DNA of 64,000 nt from Bacteroidales bacterium (GCA_024694125.1 JAILKE010000014.1:51294-115293), one strand, 5' to 3'. Shown: positions 53,402 to 61,596, counted from the first letter of the stretch. The notes: generated by a model from the letters alone, not told the origin. A program made the numbers and translations.

Positions 53402-53650
53402 ATGAAGAAAATCTTTAGTTTTTTGTCACAATCTAACCGCTTTTGGCATTTATTGGGCGGTTTTGGCGTCGCAATCATCACGTTGCATGCAGGTTACGCA
53501 ATCTACTCTGCCTTCGTGGCAGCCACTTGCCTGGAACTCAAGGACCATCTCTACCAACGTAAGGCTGACTGGATTGATTGGGTTCTCACCTTCGGCGGCG
53601 GATTGCTCGCAGCTTTGGTTATCTTGATCCTGAAGTACATCAATCTCTAA
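53402..53650 (+). CDS. Small membrane protein of the head block
   Basis: 82 residues, two to three hydrophobic segments (about 17-45 and 60-78). The pattern ATCLELKDHLYQRKADWIDWVLTFGGG recalls the KE.YD...D..D...Gg motif of YfiM/DUF2279 and VanZ-like small membrane proteins. Its place after the MuF toxin-like gene makes an immunity role possible, but a structural or lysis role is equally open. Confidence 0.6.
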   Translation: MKKIFSFLSQSNRFWHLLGGFGVAIITLHAGYAIYSAFVAATCLELKDHLYQRKADWIDWVLTFGGGLLAALVILILKYINL

Positions 53651-53661
53651 CAGTTAGCAAT

Positions 53662-54153
53662 ATGAATTATTCTAGAGTTTCTGGGCCAGCCGACGCTCCT
53701 TGCATTGAGTGTATCAATCCGGTACGTGGACGCTGGTGCATCCGCTGGGACTATCAACCCGACGCCGACAATTCGGCGCTGGCGTCTTACATAGAGTGCA
53801 CGCTGCAGCACAAGCCCTCTGCCTCCGAGGTCACTGACATCATTACTGCCTGGGTCAATCAGCAGGTGGATCAACGGATCTTGCAGGGGCTTACATTTGA
53901 GGGCTCCGTCGTTTGGCTCTCCATCGAGAATCAACTGAACTACAAGTCTGCTTACGACCTCGCAGTTCAGACCGAGGGAGAATCGCTGCCCGTTGTCATC
54001 AAGATGGGACCGGAGGAAGCACCGGTTTATCGGCAGTTCTCTGATCTTACCGATTTTTCCAGCTTCTATCATGATGTCGTCAACCATATCGAACGCAGCA
54101 TCGCATGGGGATGGGAGCAGAAGGACGCCATTGATACTACTCTATATACTTAG
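53662..54153 (+). CDS. Phage protein of unknown function
   Basis: 163 residues from ATG at 53662. An alpha/beta protein with PCIECINPVRGRWCIRWDY near the start and FYHDVVNHIERSIAWGWEQKDAID at the end. The latter recalls proteins next to tail or head genes in Bacteroidetes phages. No recognised family. It is the last gene of the plus-strand block; as the gene downstream of a toxin-like MuF it could also be an immunity protein, which is speculation. Confidence 0.6.
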   Translation: MNYSRVSGPADAPCIECINPVRGRWCIRWDYQPDADNSALASYIECTLQHKPSASEVTDIITAWVNQQVDQRILQGLTFEGSVVWLSIENQLNYKSAYDLAVQTEGESLPVVIKMGPEEAPVYRQFSDLTDFSSFYHDVVNHIERSIAWGWEQKDAIDTTLYT

Positions 54154-54173
54154 CCTGTCTGCTATGCAGACCC

Positions 54174-54210
54174 CAAAAAAAGGAGCAGCCTTTCGGTTGC
54201 TCCTTTCTTT
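54174..54210. terminator. Bidirectional terminator between convergent phage blocks
   Basis: AGGAGCAGCC (54181-54190) pairs with GGTTGCTCCT (54195-54204) through a G-U. An A-run precedes and a T-run follows, so it works on both strands. Confidence 0.8.
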
Positions 54211-54211
54211 A

Positions 54212-54616
54212 TTACTGGGGACGTATGCATTTATAACTGAACTCCTCAATGTTCTCTATGATCTCTTCGTGATTATGGTTGGTATAGGTGGCTGCCATGT
54301 CAAAAGAATAGAATTTTTCTCCACTCAATCCTGTCAGCGCCTTGGCGACCTTGTCCCCCAGTGACAGGCAGTCTGTATCTGTCCCATCCCAGTCTGTCAC
54401 TATGTGTATCTGTATTTTCGCCGAGCCTTTATACACCGTCCTCGACACATACGGCTGCCATGTGATTGGCATGAACTCTATGAAGGCTGCCGGGCGGGCC
54501 CAGGCCTCCTCTTGATCCAGGAACTCCACATTGCGGTTCCATAGGTCGATGTGCTGCAGTTCTGGCACCTCTGCCTGTAGCCGCTCCTTGATCTTGGCGT
54601 AAATTTCTTGTCTCAT
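54212..54616 (-). CDS. Probable tail terminator / head-tail joining protein
   Basis: 134 residues. The pattern MRQEIYAKIKERLQAEVPELQHIDLWNRNVEFLDQEEAWARPAAFIEFMPITW then IQIHIVTDW is that of short tail-terminator/DUF proteins next to the virion-morphogenesis gene in Mu-like Bacteroidetes phages. It overlaps the upstream gene by 4 nt (ATGA). The exact family is not certain. Confidence 0.6.
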   Translation of the reverse strand: MRQEIYAKIKERLQAEVPELQHIDLWNRNVEFLDQEEAWARPAAFIEFMPITWQPYVSRTVYKGSAKIQIHIVTDWDGTDTDCLSLGDKVAKALTGLSGEKFYSFDMAATYTNHNHEEIIENIEEFSYKCIRPQ

Positions 54617-55170
54617 TGCTCTAACTTGTTTTTGAGGTTTTTAAAATATTCTGTCAGGTTCTCTTTGATTATCTCTTTAGCGGCTTCTTCCACCTCGGGC
54701 GATGCGCCCAGGAACCGCCGTCGGGGTATCTTCACCTTGCTACCTACTTTCATCAGTGCCATCAGCCGCCAGAACTCTGCCTCCGTACCGAGGCGTACTG
54801 TTCTTTTATCCTTGCGCAAACTGCCATCCTTGCGCCGTCCGAAACTGCCCGAAGCTTCGTAGTATTTGGCCCAGAAGAACCGTTTCATCTTCGCAGTAAC
54901 CGTTATCTCACCGCCTTCGTTATGTATGGCTGCATACGGGAGGGTGCTGCTGAAGGTGATACTGTCTGCATCCATCTTGCAACTGATGCTCTGTCTTAGC
55001 CTGCCTGTATCTACCAGCAGGTGCCCGTCCTGTCGTATAGGACTCCGGCGGCGCTCCCATGCTTCGCTGAAGAATGCCTCACGCTCGAAGTTCTTGTCGA
55101 ACTCGTCCGTCAGTTCCACCTCGATGTCTCGCAGCATCTGACGGATCAATCTGTTAAGTTCCTTCTCCAT
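54613..55170 (-). CDS. Phage virion morphogenesis protein (Mu gpG-like)
   Basis: 185 residues from ATG at 55170. Contains the Phage_tail_S/gpG pattern: a helical N-terminus followed by DTGRLRQSISCKMDADSITFSSTLPYAAIHNEGG, with a C-terminal PRRRFLGASPEVEE motif. Members help complete tails. It overlaps its neighbours on both sides, so it is part of a tight operon. Confidence 0.8.
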   Translation of the reverse strand: MEKELNRLIRQMLRDIEVELTDEFDKNFEREAFFSEAWERRRSPIRQDGHLLVDTGRLRQSISCKMDADSITFSSTLPYAAIHNEGGEITVTAKMKRFFWAKYYEASGSFGRRKDGSLRKDKRTVRLGTEAEFWRLMALMKVGSKVKIPRRRFLGASPEVEEAAKEIIKENLTEYFKNLKNKLEQ

Positions 55171-55429
55171 CTCGATTATCTTTTGTCGGATTGTCGAAGT
55201 CCAGACACAACTGCACAGCACCAGGCAACTGTACCCTCGGCTCTTCCGAGACCTTGAGCATATTGTAGAACGTGCGTTCTGATATGCAGAACACTGGCCA
55301 TATCCAGTTGCGCCATATCGTGCGGTTCGGATAACCGAGTTTAGCCCAATGGTCGTAGATGCAGTTCACGTCGTGCACCCTCTTGGCGTAGCTCATCCCT
55401 TTTCTTTTGCTGGTATATCTGTCCTTCAT
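55154..55429 (-). CDS. Small phage protein with HTH-like segment
   Basis: 91 residues. MKDRYTSKRKGMSYAKRVHDVNCIYDHWAKLGYPNRTIWRNWIW and SERTFYNMLK suggest a helical DNA-binding protein; its place between the early and late genes is that of Mu's Mor or C activators. The assignment is only positional. It overlaps the next gene by 17 nt. The gap 55430-55510 has nothing I can support. Confidence 0.55.
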   Translation of the reverse strand: MKDRYTSKRKGMSYAKRVHDVNCIYDHWAKLGYPNRTIWRNWIWPVFCISERTFYNMLKVSEEPRVQLPGAVQLCLDFDNPTKDNRDGEGT

Positions 55430-55510
55430 CGGTCCTTGTTCTTTATTATTCTTGTAGCAGTCGAGGTGCTACAGGCTTTTTCAGCCCGCAGCACCTCCGT
55501 TTCTAAGGTC

Positions 55511-55687
55511 TCATCGTGTCGGTGTCCATGGTACGACGGTCAGGTCCATTGTGCAGCTTACCACTACACGCCCCGACCCTTTGCACTGTGGACAGATCTC
55601 TTGTTCGCCGAGCACGTCCACGTAGCCCGAACCCTTACAGCGCCGGCACAGCGCTACTTTGGGTTGCTTGTTCACATGCAGTTTCAT
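55511..55687 (-). CDS. Small DnaJ-type zinc-finger protein
   Basis: 58 residues, overlapping the Gam stop by 4 nt (ATGA). Two CxxCxGxG motifs: CRRCKGSG and CPQCKGSG, the zinc-binding repeat of DnaJ. No J domain, so it is not a chaperone by itself. A second protein of this type is encoded at 56876-57151. Function unknown. Confidence 0.7.
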   Translation of the reverse strand: MKLHVNKQPKVALCRRCKGSGYVDVLGEQEICPQCKGSGRVVVSCTMDLTVVPWTPTR

Positions 55688-56199
55688 GTCGTTTCCTCTT
55701 TTTTAGGTTCTACATAGAAGGTCTCGTCCTGAGCAACTTGGATGCCACACTTCGACATCTTCTCGCTCATACCTTCTTCTTCTCGGTCTGCCAGCAACTT
55801 GTCCTTGGCTATCTCGTCTGTCGTGCGGATGAAGTCCGGCAGGAACTCCTTGACCAGTTGCAGAGCACTTGCCCAGGTGAAGCCCTTCAAGGTCTTGAGC
55901 TTCGGTGTGCCGGTGCGGAACCCGATGGTGCCGTGTGCCATGTCCAGGCTCTTCTTCTTGCTGAATAGTTCTGCCTGGTTCTCGAGCGCGAAACTCTGCA
56001 GTACGTCGAACGAGGATGTCTTCTCTTCATCCAACTGTGACATCTGGGCAGCATACTTCTCTCTGATCTTAGCGCACTGCAACTCTATCTCTGCAGTGAT
56101 CTTGTCACTCTGTGCCGTAGCCTTGGCATACTGTGCGAAGGCTGCATCGGCTTGCTCACGGCTTACGCCGCTGATGATGGTTTTCTTTTGTCTTGCCAT
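55684..56199 (-). CDS. Gam-like DNA-end-protecting protein
   Basis: 171 residues from ATG at 56199 (MARQKKTIISGVS). Matches the Mu Gam family: a long helical N-terminal half (EQADAAFAQYAKATAQSDKITAEIELQCAKIREKYAAQ) and a compact second half with HGTIGFRTGTPKLKTLKGFTW. Gam dimers bind DNA ends and shield them from host exonuclease. Distantly related to eukaryotic Ku. Sits in the early operon, downstream of the transposition genes. Confidence 0.85.
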   Translation of the reverse strand: MARQKKTIISGVSREQADAAFAQYAKATAQSDKITAEIELQCAKIREKYAAQMSQLDEEKTSSFDVLQSFALENQAELFSKKKSLDMAHGTIGFRTGTPKLKTLKGFTWASALQLVKEFLPDFIRTTDEIAKDKLLADREEEGMSEKMSKCGIQVAQDETFYVEPKKEETT

Positions 56200-56248
56200 T
56201 TTTTTATTTGTTTTGAGGTTGTTATTATAATGGTGTTCTAATACCATT

Positions 56249-56419
56249 CTATTCTTCGTCGAACAGGGTCCCGATGTTTTCCTGTTCCCACCGTTCCTGC
56301 TGTACCCATTCTTCTATCCGGCTCAGCAGGTTCATCCAGTCACTGTGTGTGAGGTTCTGCCCCGTGGCAACATCTTGTATATGGTCCTTGATGCCTTCCA
56401 CTATGTAGTCTATCTTCAT
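56249..56419 (-). CDS. Small acidic phage protein
   Basis: 56 residues, acidic, helical (KIDYIVEGIKDHIQ, then MNLLSRIEEWVQQERWEQEN). It overlaps the upstream GemA-like gene by 4 nt (ATGA), supporting translation. Not recognised. Confidence 0.65.
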   Translation of the reverse strand: MKIDYIVEGIKDHIQDVATGQNLTHSDWMNLLSRIEEWVQQERWEQENIGTLFDEE

Positions 56420-56883
56420 GACGGATTGCTGTTTTTCGTCGTCGGAACGACCATTACTACCGTAGGCCTGGTGCTTGGTGTATTATCGGGTTTGCGTTCC
56501 CAGCCTTTGCCCTTCAGGACTCTCAGTTTGAGGCTCAGACTTTCGAGCTCTTCGATGCTCAATCGGGCAAAGGCCTTTCCGGCTATCCTCGGTTGCTGAC
56601 AGAAGCTGTTGATCTGTGCCCAGTCCGTTGTATCTACGTGTAGCTGCTGCATTTGCTTCAGTACCTGACTGCGCAGCTTCTTGCGCTTCTCCACCATGCC
56701 CGTCAACTTTTCCAGGGCGAGGCAGCAGATGTTGTATTCTCCCGTGGTCAGTTCCTTCAGACTCGTAGCTCGCCCGTCTGTGCATTGCCAAATCAGGTTT
56801 CGTCGAAATTCCTCAGCATCTATTATTCCTGGTACCTTCTTGACCAGGGAGAAGAATCGGCTGTAATTATTGGGTTTATTCAT
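56416..56883 (-). CDS. GemA-like (DUF1018) early protein
   Basis: 155 residues. The layout is GemA-like: an N-terminal helical region (DAEEFRRNLIWQCTDGRATSLKELTTGEYNICCLALEKLTG) and a second helical repeat (WAQINSFCQQPRIAGKAFARLSIEELESLSLKLRVLKGKGW). GemA of Mu alters host gene expression and DNA supercoiling. The match is by pattern only. It overlaps the genes on both sides. Confidence 0.6.
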   Translation of the reverse strand: MNKPNNYSRFFSLVKKVPGIIDAEEFRRNLIWQCTDGRATSLKELTTGEYNICCLALEKLTGMVEKRKKLRSQVLKQMQQLHVDTTDWAQINSFCQQPRIAGKAFARLSIEELESLSLKLRVLKGKGWERKPDNTPSTRPTVVMVVPTTKNSNPS

Positions 56884-57151
56884 AATCTTTGTCTTTTTCG
56901 CATCTTCTGATGCAGGGTTTCCACGCTATGGTTACTTCGGCACTCAGTTCTCCGTAACCCATACATATATCACACTGTTCCATGACCAGTTGCCCGGTGT
57001 GGGGATCCTCCACTACAACCTTGCCGCTGCCATTGCATCGAGGGCACAGGAAGGGCTCTTTTTTGACCACCTCGCGCGCCACCGTCCCGTCTCCCTGTAG
57101 TCGCAGCAACTTAGGTACGTCCAGTAACATGATGTCTTTCATTTTGCTCAT
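56876..57151 (-). CDS. DnaJ-type zinc-finger protein
   Basis: 91 residues. CPRCNGSGKV and, 20 residues later, CDICMGYGEL form a DnaJ-like zinc centre. The rest is unremarkable. It overlaps the next gene by 8 nt. Together with the smaller gene at 55511-55687 it is one of two such proteins in the early operon. Confidence 0.7.
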   Translation of the reverse strand: MSKMKDIMLLDVPKLLRLQGDGTVAREVVKKEPFLCPRCNGSGKVVVEDPHTGQLVMEQCDICMGYGELSAEVTIAWKPCIRRCEKDKDYE

Positions 57152-57166
57152 CGTATTTTAATTGTT

Positions 57167-57790
57167 TTACAGGTTATTACTAGTTCTTATCACTCCCTCT
57201 TCCCATACGGTGTAATAGCTGCCTGGATCTCCGGTGAATCTGCCTTGACAGTATGCCTTGTATCCTGCCACTCTCACCTTGATGCCTGCCATGTATTTCA
57301 CTCTCATGGCGGATTTGCCCATCGGCTGGCCTTTGTACTCCTGGCTTATGAAGATGAAGCTCTTATGCTTGAATCTGTCCACCAGCGCCTTGGTTTCCTC
57401 GTACGACCATCCCGCATACTGGAAGGAATCGATGATTACGAAGTTGGCGCTCCTTTTTTTGGACAGCCGTTCGGTCAGTTCTTCCAGGGTGTCCTCCGTT
57501 ACCACTCTGAATCGTCCCTGCACATCGCTCATTCGGAATCTTTCCATTCTTTCCTGGAACGAGAGGTTGACGCCCTCTTCATAGCTCACGTATAGTACGT
57601 GCCCGTAGTTGCACAGTTCTTTGGCTAACTGCATCACGAAGCTGCTCTTGCCACTGGCCGATGGCCCACACACGAACCAGGTGTCATTGATTGTCGGTTC
57701 TCCGAATGGACCGCTCCATTTCGAATCCCAAGGCAGACATACCCATTGTTTCTGCGCTATCTCTTTCGGGCTGTATGCTCTCTTTGCCAT
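57167..57790 (-). CDS. RecA-like P-loop ATPase
   Basis: 207 residues. Walker A CGPSASGKSSF (41-51) and Walker B NFVIIDSFQYAG (about 115-126) with a RecA/RadA-type core: YVSYEEGVNLSFQERMERF and SFIFISQEYKG. It lies directly after the MuB-like gene. A second ATPase in the transposition block is unlike Mu itself but is common in Mu-like phages of Bacteroidetes as I recall. It may help DNA handling or target choice; the precise role is unknown. Confidence 0.75.
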   Translation of the reverse strand: MAKRAYSPKEIAQKQWVCLPWDSKWSGPFGEPTINDTWFVCGPSASGKSSFVMQLAKELCNYGHVLYVSYEEGVNLSFQERMERFRMSDVQGRFRVVTEDTLEELTERLSKKRSANFVIIDSFQYAGWSYEETKALVDRFKHKSFIFISQEYKGQPMGKSAMRVKYMAGIKVRVAGYKAYCQGRFTGDPGSYYTVWEEGVIRTSNNL

Positions 57791-57795
57791 GGCTC

Positions 57796-58665
57796 CTATG
57801 CTTTCAGTTTCTCAATCTCGGTATAAACTCTTCTCAGACCACCCATGCTGCGTCTTACTACCAAGGCTATATCTGTGCCCTCCGGCGCATTCACTTTGGC
57901 TACCACTCGGGCCTGCTCTGCCAGGAACTTCTCTCGTTCCTTACCGTCATCTGGAGTGACTTTCGAGTAGCGACTACCGAAACGGCTCAACATCTCTGCA
58001 TATCCGACCTTCTGTCGGTCTATCGAGCGGTCTATCTTGGCTTTCAGACCATCTGCTCCCATCATGTACCAGGCACAGCAGCGTTCGGTGGCATTCCACA
58101 GCGCCTTGAGTTCCAGGAAGGCCTCATTGCTCAGATCTCCGGCTTCATCCAGTATGATCAGCGGGTTCTCTATTGACCGCAGGTAATATACCAGGTCCTC
58201 ATAGATATCCACATACCACCCCGTGCAGCCGACGCCGAACTCCGATGCTATCTTCTTGACCAGGCGGGTCTTGGTCTTCACTTGACTGCAGTCGATATAG
58301 ATGGCATTGGCATGGCTTTGCACATAGTTGCGGGCTGTGAAGGTCTTCCCGATATTGGGCATGTCACACAGTATGCCGCTCAGACTTGACTGCTGCGCCA
58401 GCTCCAACTGTGCCGTGATGTACTGCCAGGTGGCAGTCTTGGCTGCCTTCCAGTCTATCTCGCCCTTCAGGTTCACTCCCAGGCGGCGGGCTATGCTTAT
58501 CCAGTTTGCATCACTCAGCACTCGCTCTATCTGCCCGTTCTTCAGCGCACTGTACACGCTGGTGGTTATACCCAGCGAGGCTGCATGCTTCGCATCACTC
58601 GGGTAATTCTCTCTGTTGGCTGCTATCGCAGCGGCAATCTTTTGTTTGTTCGATGTTGTAATCAT
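57796..58665 (-). CDS. MuB-like AAA ATPase
   Basis: 289 residues. An N-terminal helix-turn-helix region (about 20-75, as in MuB) is followed by an AAA+ core: Walker A CDMPNIGKTFT (100-110) and Walker B NPLIILDEAGDL (167-178), with sensor-like SIDRQKVGYAEMLSRFG. In Mu, MuB binds target DNA, activates the transposase and gives target immunity. It follows MuA by 34 nt. Confidence 0.88.
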   Translation of the reverse strand: MITTSNKQKIAAAIAANRENYPSDAKHAASLGITTSVYSALKNGQIERVLSDANWISIARRLGVNLKGEIDWKAAKTATWQYITAQLELAQQSSLSGILCDMPNIGKTFTARNYVQSHANAIYIDCSQVKTKTRLVKKIASEFGVGCTGWYVDIYEDLVYYLRSIENPLIILDEAGDLSNEAFLELKALWNATERCCAWYMMGADGLKAKIDRSIDRQKVGYAEMLSRFGSRYSKVTPDDGKEREKFLAEQARVVAKVNAPEGTDIALVVRRSMGGLRRVYTEIEKLKA

Positions 58666-58699
58666 AAGTTTGGTATTTTAATTGTGTTATAATGGGATT

Positions 58700-60703
58700 C
58701 TAAAAGTCTTGTAATGCCCGCGCTATGCTGTCTTCCGGTATTGAGGCATTTGTTTCCACCGTTGGTTCGGGCGGTTCTTGATACTCGACTGCCAGATCTT
58801 CGTCATCGACCTCTTCCGGATTGGACTTTGGCAGGATGCCGGCTCGGGTGATGGCGTTTTCTCTCACATACTTGCCGAACTTGGATATCTTCTTCTGCTG
58901 TTCTATGTAGGCAACCACATCTTCATCTGTCTGCTCGGCCATCACTCTGTTGTAGGTGGCCACACGTTCTACATGGTCTATGTATCGGTCGCCCTGGAAG
59001 AGATAGACGTCTGTCGGTTCCCCGTTCTCGTCTGGCAGATAGTAGGCTGTCACCTTATAGTTGTTCGGCATCAGCTTCTCCAGCACGCTCGTATCGCTCA
59101 GCCACCATTCACAGTAGGCAACCTGTACTGTCGAGTTCCTCTTGATGCTTGTTTCTACCCGCTCTCCGATGTATCGGCTCAATGTCAGCTTGTCCAGTGG
59201 CTTTAGGTTCGGGTTGATGTTGGCTTGCAGCACTTCCCATCTTGTCATGCCAGGATATTTCTTCTGATTAGGGTGCAGGCTGTGGTTCCACTCGTGATTG
59301 TCTCGTAGGTCATCAGCTATCAGTTCATCCCAACTGTAGTACTCTTTATCCTCGTATAGCTCGTTGGTTTCATCGCTGATCTTCTGGCTTTCGGTCCTCC
59401 ACTTGCCTTTGCCGTAGAATCGGCCTATCCCTTCATGGTTCTTGTGTATCACCGAGCGCTTTTTCGCGCCGTTCATGGCTTCGGCATATTTCTCTTGCGA
59501 GTTCTGCGGGGCGCAGAAGTGGACGAATGGGAACGCTACTCCAGCTTGCAGGAAGCCCTCCTTGTATTGCGTCATCAAATGGTTCTCTACCTCGATGCCG
59601 GCAGGCATTCCCCAGCCATTCCTCTCTATCAGCCGGAACATGTCGCGGAAGCAGTCCACTACCAGTCCCTCGTCTTTCTTCCTGGCATAACTGGCTCCGA
59701 GCACACACTGACTTACTACATCGTACGCATAGTAGGCATGGACGCGCTGCTTTGAGTCATTCAGCTTGCGGGTCAGGTCCACGTCATCCATGGTGATCTG
59801 ACTCAGCGAGTACTCGCCGGCATGGCGGTGTACGTGGGGCATCTGCTCGTGCATGAAGGTGGTGAAGCTCGACAGCGCATGCTCTATCAGCATCCGGTTC
59901 TTCGGCTTGTTCAGATAGTTGTTGATGGTTGATTCGCTCAGTACCATCGGTTCGCCGTTCTTGTCGCACCAGTCTTCTGGGTTGAGCAGCTCTCCTGTAT
60001 CTGGATCATACACCTCCAGTTCTCCGGTCACGAACTGATTGTACATCTCCGCCACCGATGTGTTCCATGGCTTGTTCGGGAGTATGGCAATACCCAGTAT
60101 CAGACGCTCTGTCTTTTGGTCCACCTTTCTGGCTGACTGATTGCCGTACTTGCCGCTTATCAGTGCCACATAGCCATTGCTCTTGTACTCATTGACCCTC
60201 TTCCGCAGTCGCAGACCGCTTGTCGGCAGTGTGTGTCCGTATTCCTTCTTCAAGATTTCGAGCACGGCGCCCATCTGGTCCCAGTTATACTTGCCGCCGA
60301 ATAGACGCTGCGCCGCCTGGGCTCTGTCATATAGCTTGATGCAGGTATTCAGCACCGAGGCATTCACCACGTACTCGTTCACCTTCTCTTCCGTGAGGTC
60401 TATGCCGGTCTTCGTCTTGTCGTAGAACCAAGCCACTGCCGATTGGTCTCTCTCGTAGTTCGAACAGATCCATCCCTTCAGCCTCTCTTGCATTCCTCCT
60501 GGATAGAGCGCCTCCACTTTCTTCTTATATCGGGCAGGCAAGCTATCTACGGCTACCAGAGCGATGTTGCCACGTCCGCCACCCTTCTGCACCACTTCGA
60601 TGCTGCCACGGTGCGCCAACTGCCTGTAGCATGCAGCGTTCATCACGCCGCCGCCCACCAGATCTGACTGACTGATACATAGCCGTTGTCCGTAGTATTC
60701 CAT
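58700..60703 (-). CDS. MuA-like DDE transposase
   Basis: 667 residues, the size of MuA. The N-terminus has a DNA-binding region with GxxxxACYRQLAHRG, then helical domains. The RNase H core begins at SLSQITMDDVDL (first acid about 304) and continues with AYDVVSQCVLGASYARK. The motif PAGIEVENHLMTQ (about 363-375) stands where MuA has its second Asp, here apparently Glu. CAPQNSQEKYAEAMNGAKK (about 395-413) holds the final Glu. A basic C-terminal tail (AYIEQQKKISKFGKYVREN) may contact MuB. It joins phage ends to target DNA in replication and integration. Confidence 0.93.
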   Translation of the reverse strand: MEYYGQRLCISQSDLVGGGVMNAACYRQLAHRGSIEVVQKGGGRGNIALVAVDSLPARYKKKVEALYPGGMQERLKGWICSNYERDQSAVAWFYDKTKTGIDLTEEKVNEYVVNASVLNTCIKLYDRAQAAQRLFGGKYNWDQMGAVLEILKKEYGHTLPTSGLRLRKRVNEYKSNGYVALISGKYGNQSARKVDQKTERLILGIAILPNKPWNTSVAEMYNQFVTGELEVYDPDTGELLNPEDWCDKNGEPMVLSESTINNYLNKPKNRMLIEHALSSFTTFMHEQMPHVHRHAGEYSLSQITMDDVDLTRKLNDSKQRVHAYYAYDVVSQCVLGASYARKKDEGLVVDCFRDMFRLIERNGWGMPAGIEVENHLMTQYKEGFLQAGVAFPFVHFCAPQNSQEKYAEAMNGAKKRSVIHKNHEGIGRFYGKGKWRTESQKISDETNELYEDKEYYSWDELIADDLRDNHEWNHSLHPNQKKYPGMTRWEVLQANINPNLKPLDKLTLSRYIGERVETSIKRNSTVQVAYCEWWLSDTSVLEKLMPNNYKVTAYYLPDENGEPTDVYLFQGDRYIDHVERVATYNRVMAEQTDEDVVAYIEQQKKISKFGKYVRENAITRAGILPKSNPEEVDDEDLAVEYQEPPEPTVETNASIPEDSIARALQDF

Positions 60704-60727
60704 TGTATTGTCTGCTTTAATTAGTTA

Positions 60728-60841
60728 TCAACTGTTCAATATCATATAGACTAACCCCGCCATCAGGTAGGCAGCCGTGAATGCCACATACAGCACTCCG
60801 AACCATCCCTCATCCTCCGGGTCTTTCCCTCGTCTTTTCAT
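60728..60841 (-). CDS. Small single-TM phage protein
   Basis: 37 residues: a charged N-terminus (MKRRGKDPEDEGW) followed by one membrane segment (VLYVAFTAAYLMAGLVYMIL). It lies between the HTH-like gene and the transposase, with a good ATG. It is too short to assign a family. Confidence 0.6.
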   Translation of the reverse strand: MKRRGKDPEDEGWFGVLYVAFTAAYLMAGLVYMILNS

Positions 60842-60863
60842 AGCTTGTTGTTTTGGAGATGGG

Positions 60864-61250
60864 TTACTGCAGCAGCCCTGCCATACGGGCAGCCTCTCTC
60901 TGTATCTCGCTCAGGTCACTTACTCGGATATTGCTCCAGTGGGACTTGACTTCACCGCACTTCATCAGGTCGGCATCTCCCGTCGCTTTGCTCACTTCGA
61001 GCAGCACGTCATTGGGCCAATACTGCCGCATGTAGCCGTCGGCATCATGCACTGTCTCCATGCTGGGCTGCAGGGTCATCAGTATGCCGCCTTTCTCCAG
61101 CGCCAACTTCCGGATCCGTCTGCAGATGGGCATATCGTCAGCGAAACTCAATGCTCTCCACACACTCATTCTCGAGGTTCCGAAGGCCGTAATCAGCTCT
61201 TCTCGTATCTGACGCGTAACCTCAATCTGTTGTCTTGCTCTCATTGTCAT
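60864..61250 (-). CDS. Early DNA-binding-like protein
   Basis: 128 residues. Residues about 10-45 have a helix-turn-helix pattern (VTRQIREELITAFGTSRMSVWRALSF). The rest is mixed alpha/beta. It overlaps the upstream gene by 29 nt. Being early, close to the switch and HTH-bearing, it may be a Ner-like regulator. Family not recognised. Confidence 0.6.
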   Translation of the reverse strand: MTMRARQQIEVTRQIREELITAFGTSRMSVWRALSFADDMPICRRIRKLALEKGGILMTLQPSMETVHDADGYMRQYWPNDVLLEVSKATGDADLMKCGEVKSHWSNIRVSDLSEIQREAARMAGLLQ

Positions 61251-61455
61251 TGTCTTTTGTTGTTGGATAAATCTTGTCTCCTATCTCCATGATGTCTTCC
61301 TCGACATCCATCAGGACTCTCATGCACTTCATTATCTGGCAGGCCTGGGGATTCTCATCTTCTTGAATCCGGTCCAACTCGTGCCAGACGAAATCTATAC
61401 GCCCCGCATTCCTCCAGAGTTTGCAGGCTGCACTCCTTAATTCGTTCTTTGACAT
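61222..61455 (-). CDS. First early-operon protein
   Basis: 77 residues, helical and acidic (VWHELDRIQEDENPQACQIMKCMRVLMDVEEDIMEIGDKIYP). It is the first gene after the early promoter and overlaps the next. Not recognised. Confidence 0.65.
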   Translation of the reverse strand: MSKNELRSAACKLWRNAGRIDFVWHELDRIQEDENPQACQIMKCMRVLMDVEEDIMEIGDKIYPTTKDNDNESKTTD

Positions 61456-61480
61456 ATACTTTAATTTTTAAAGGTTAAAA

Positions 61481-61512
61481 TTTGGTCGTTTGATTTCTTT
61501 TCTCTATCTTTG
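61481..61512 (+). promoter_or_regulatory. Repressor promoter
   Basis: TTTG at 61481-61484, 20-nt spacer, TATCTTTG at 61505-61512. A perfect consensus; start near 61519. Confidence 0.8.
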
Positions 61513-61520
61513 CATCGATA

Positions 61521-61532
61521 GTTACAGGTAAC
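61521..61532. promoter_or_regulatory. Candidate operator of the lysogeny switch
   Basis: GTTAC-AG-GTAAC inverted repeat exactly between the two -7 boxes of the face-to-face promoters (repressor -7 ends at 61512, early -7 begins at 61540). A bound dimer would affect both. Confidence 0.5.
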
Positions 61533-61539
61533 GACGGTG

Positions 61540-61571
61540 CAAATATATAGAGTTTATTCTATATATCCAAA
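61540..61571 (-). promoter_or_regulatory. Early (lytic) promoter
   Basis: Minus strand: TTTG at 61571-61568, 20-nt spacer, TATATTTG at 61547-61540. A perfect consensus; start near 61533. It drives the transposition operon. Confidence 0.8.
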
Positions 61572-61596
61572 TAAAATATTGAAAATTTTCGTTTTT

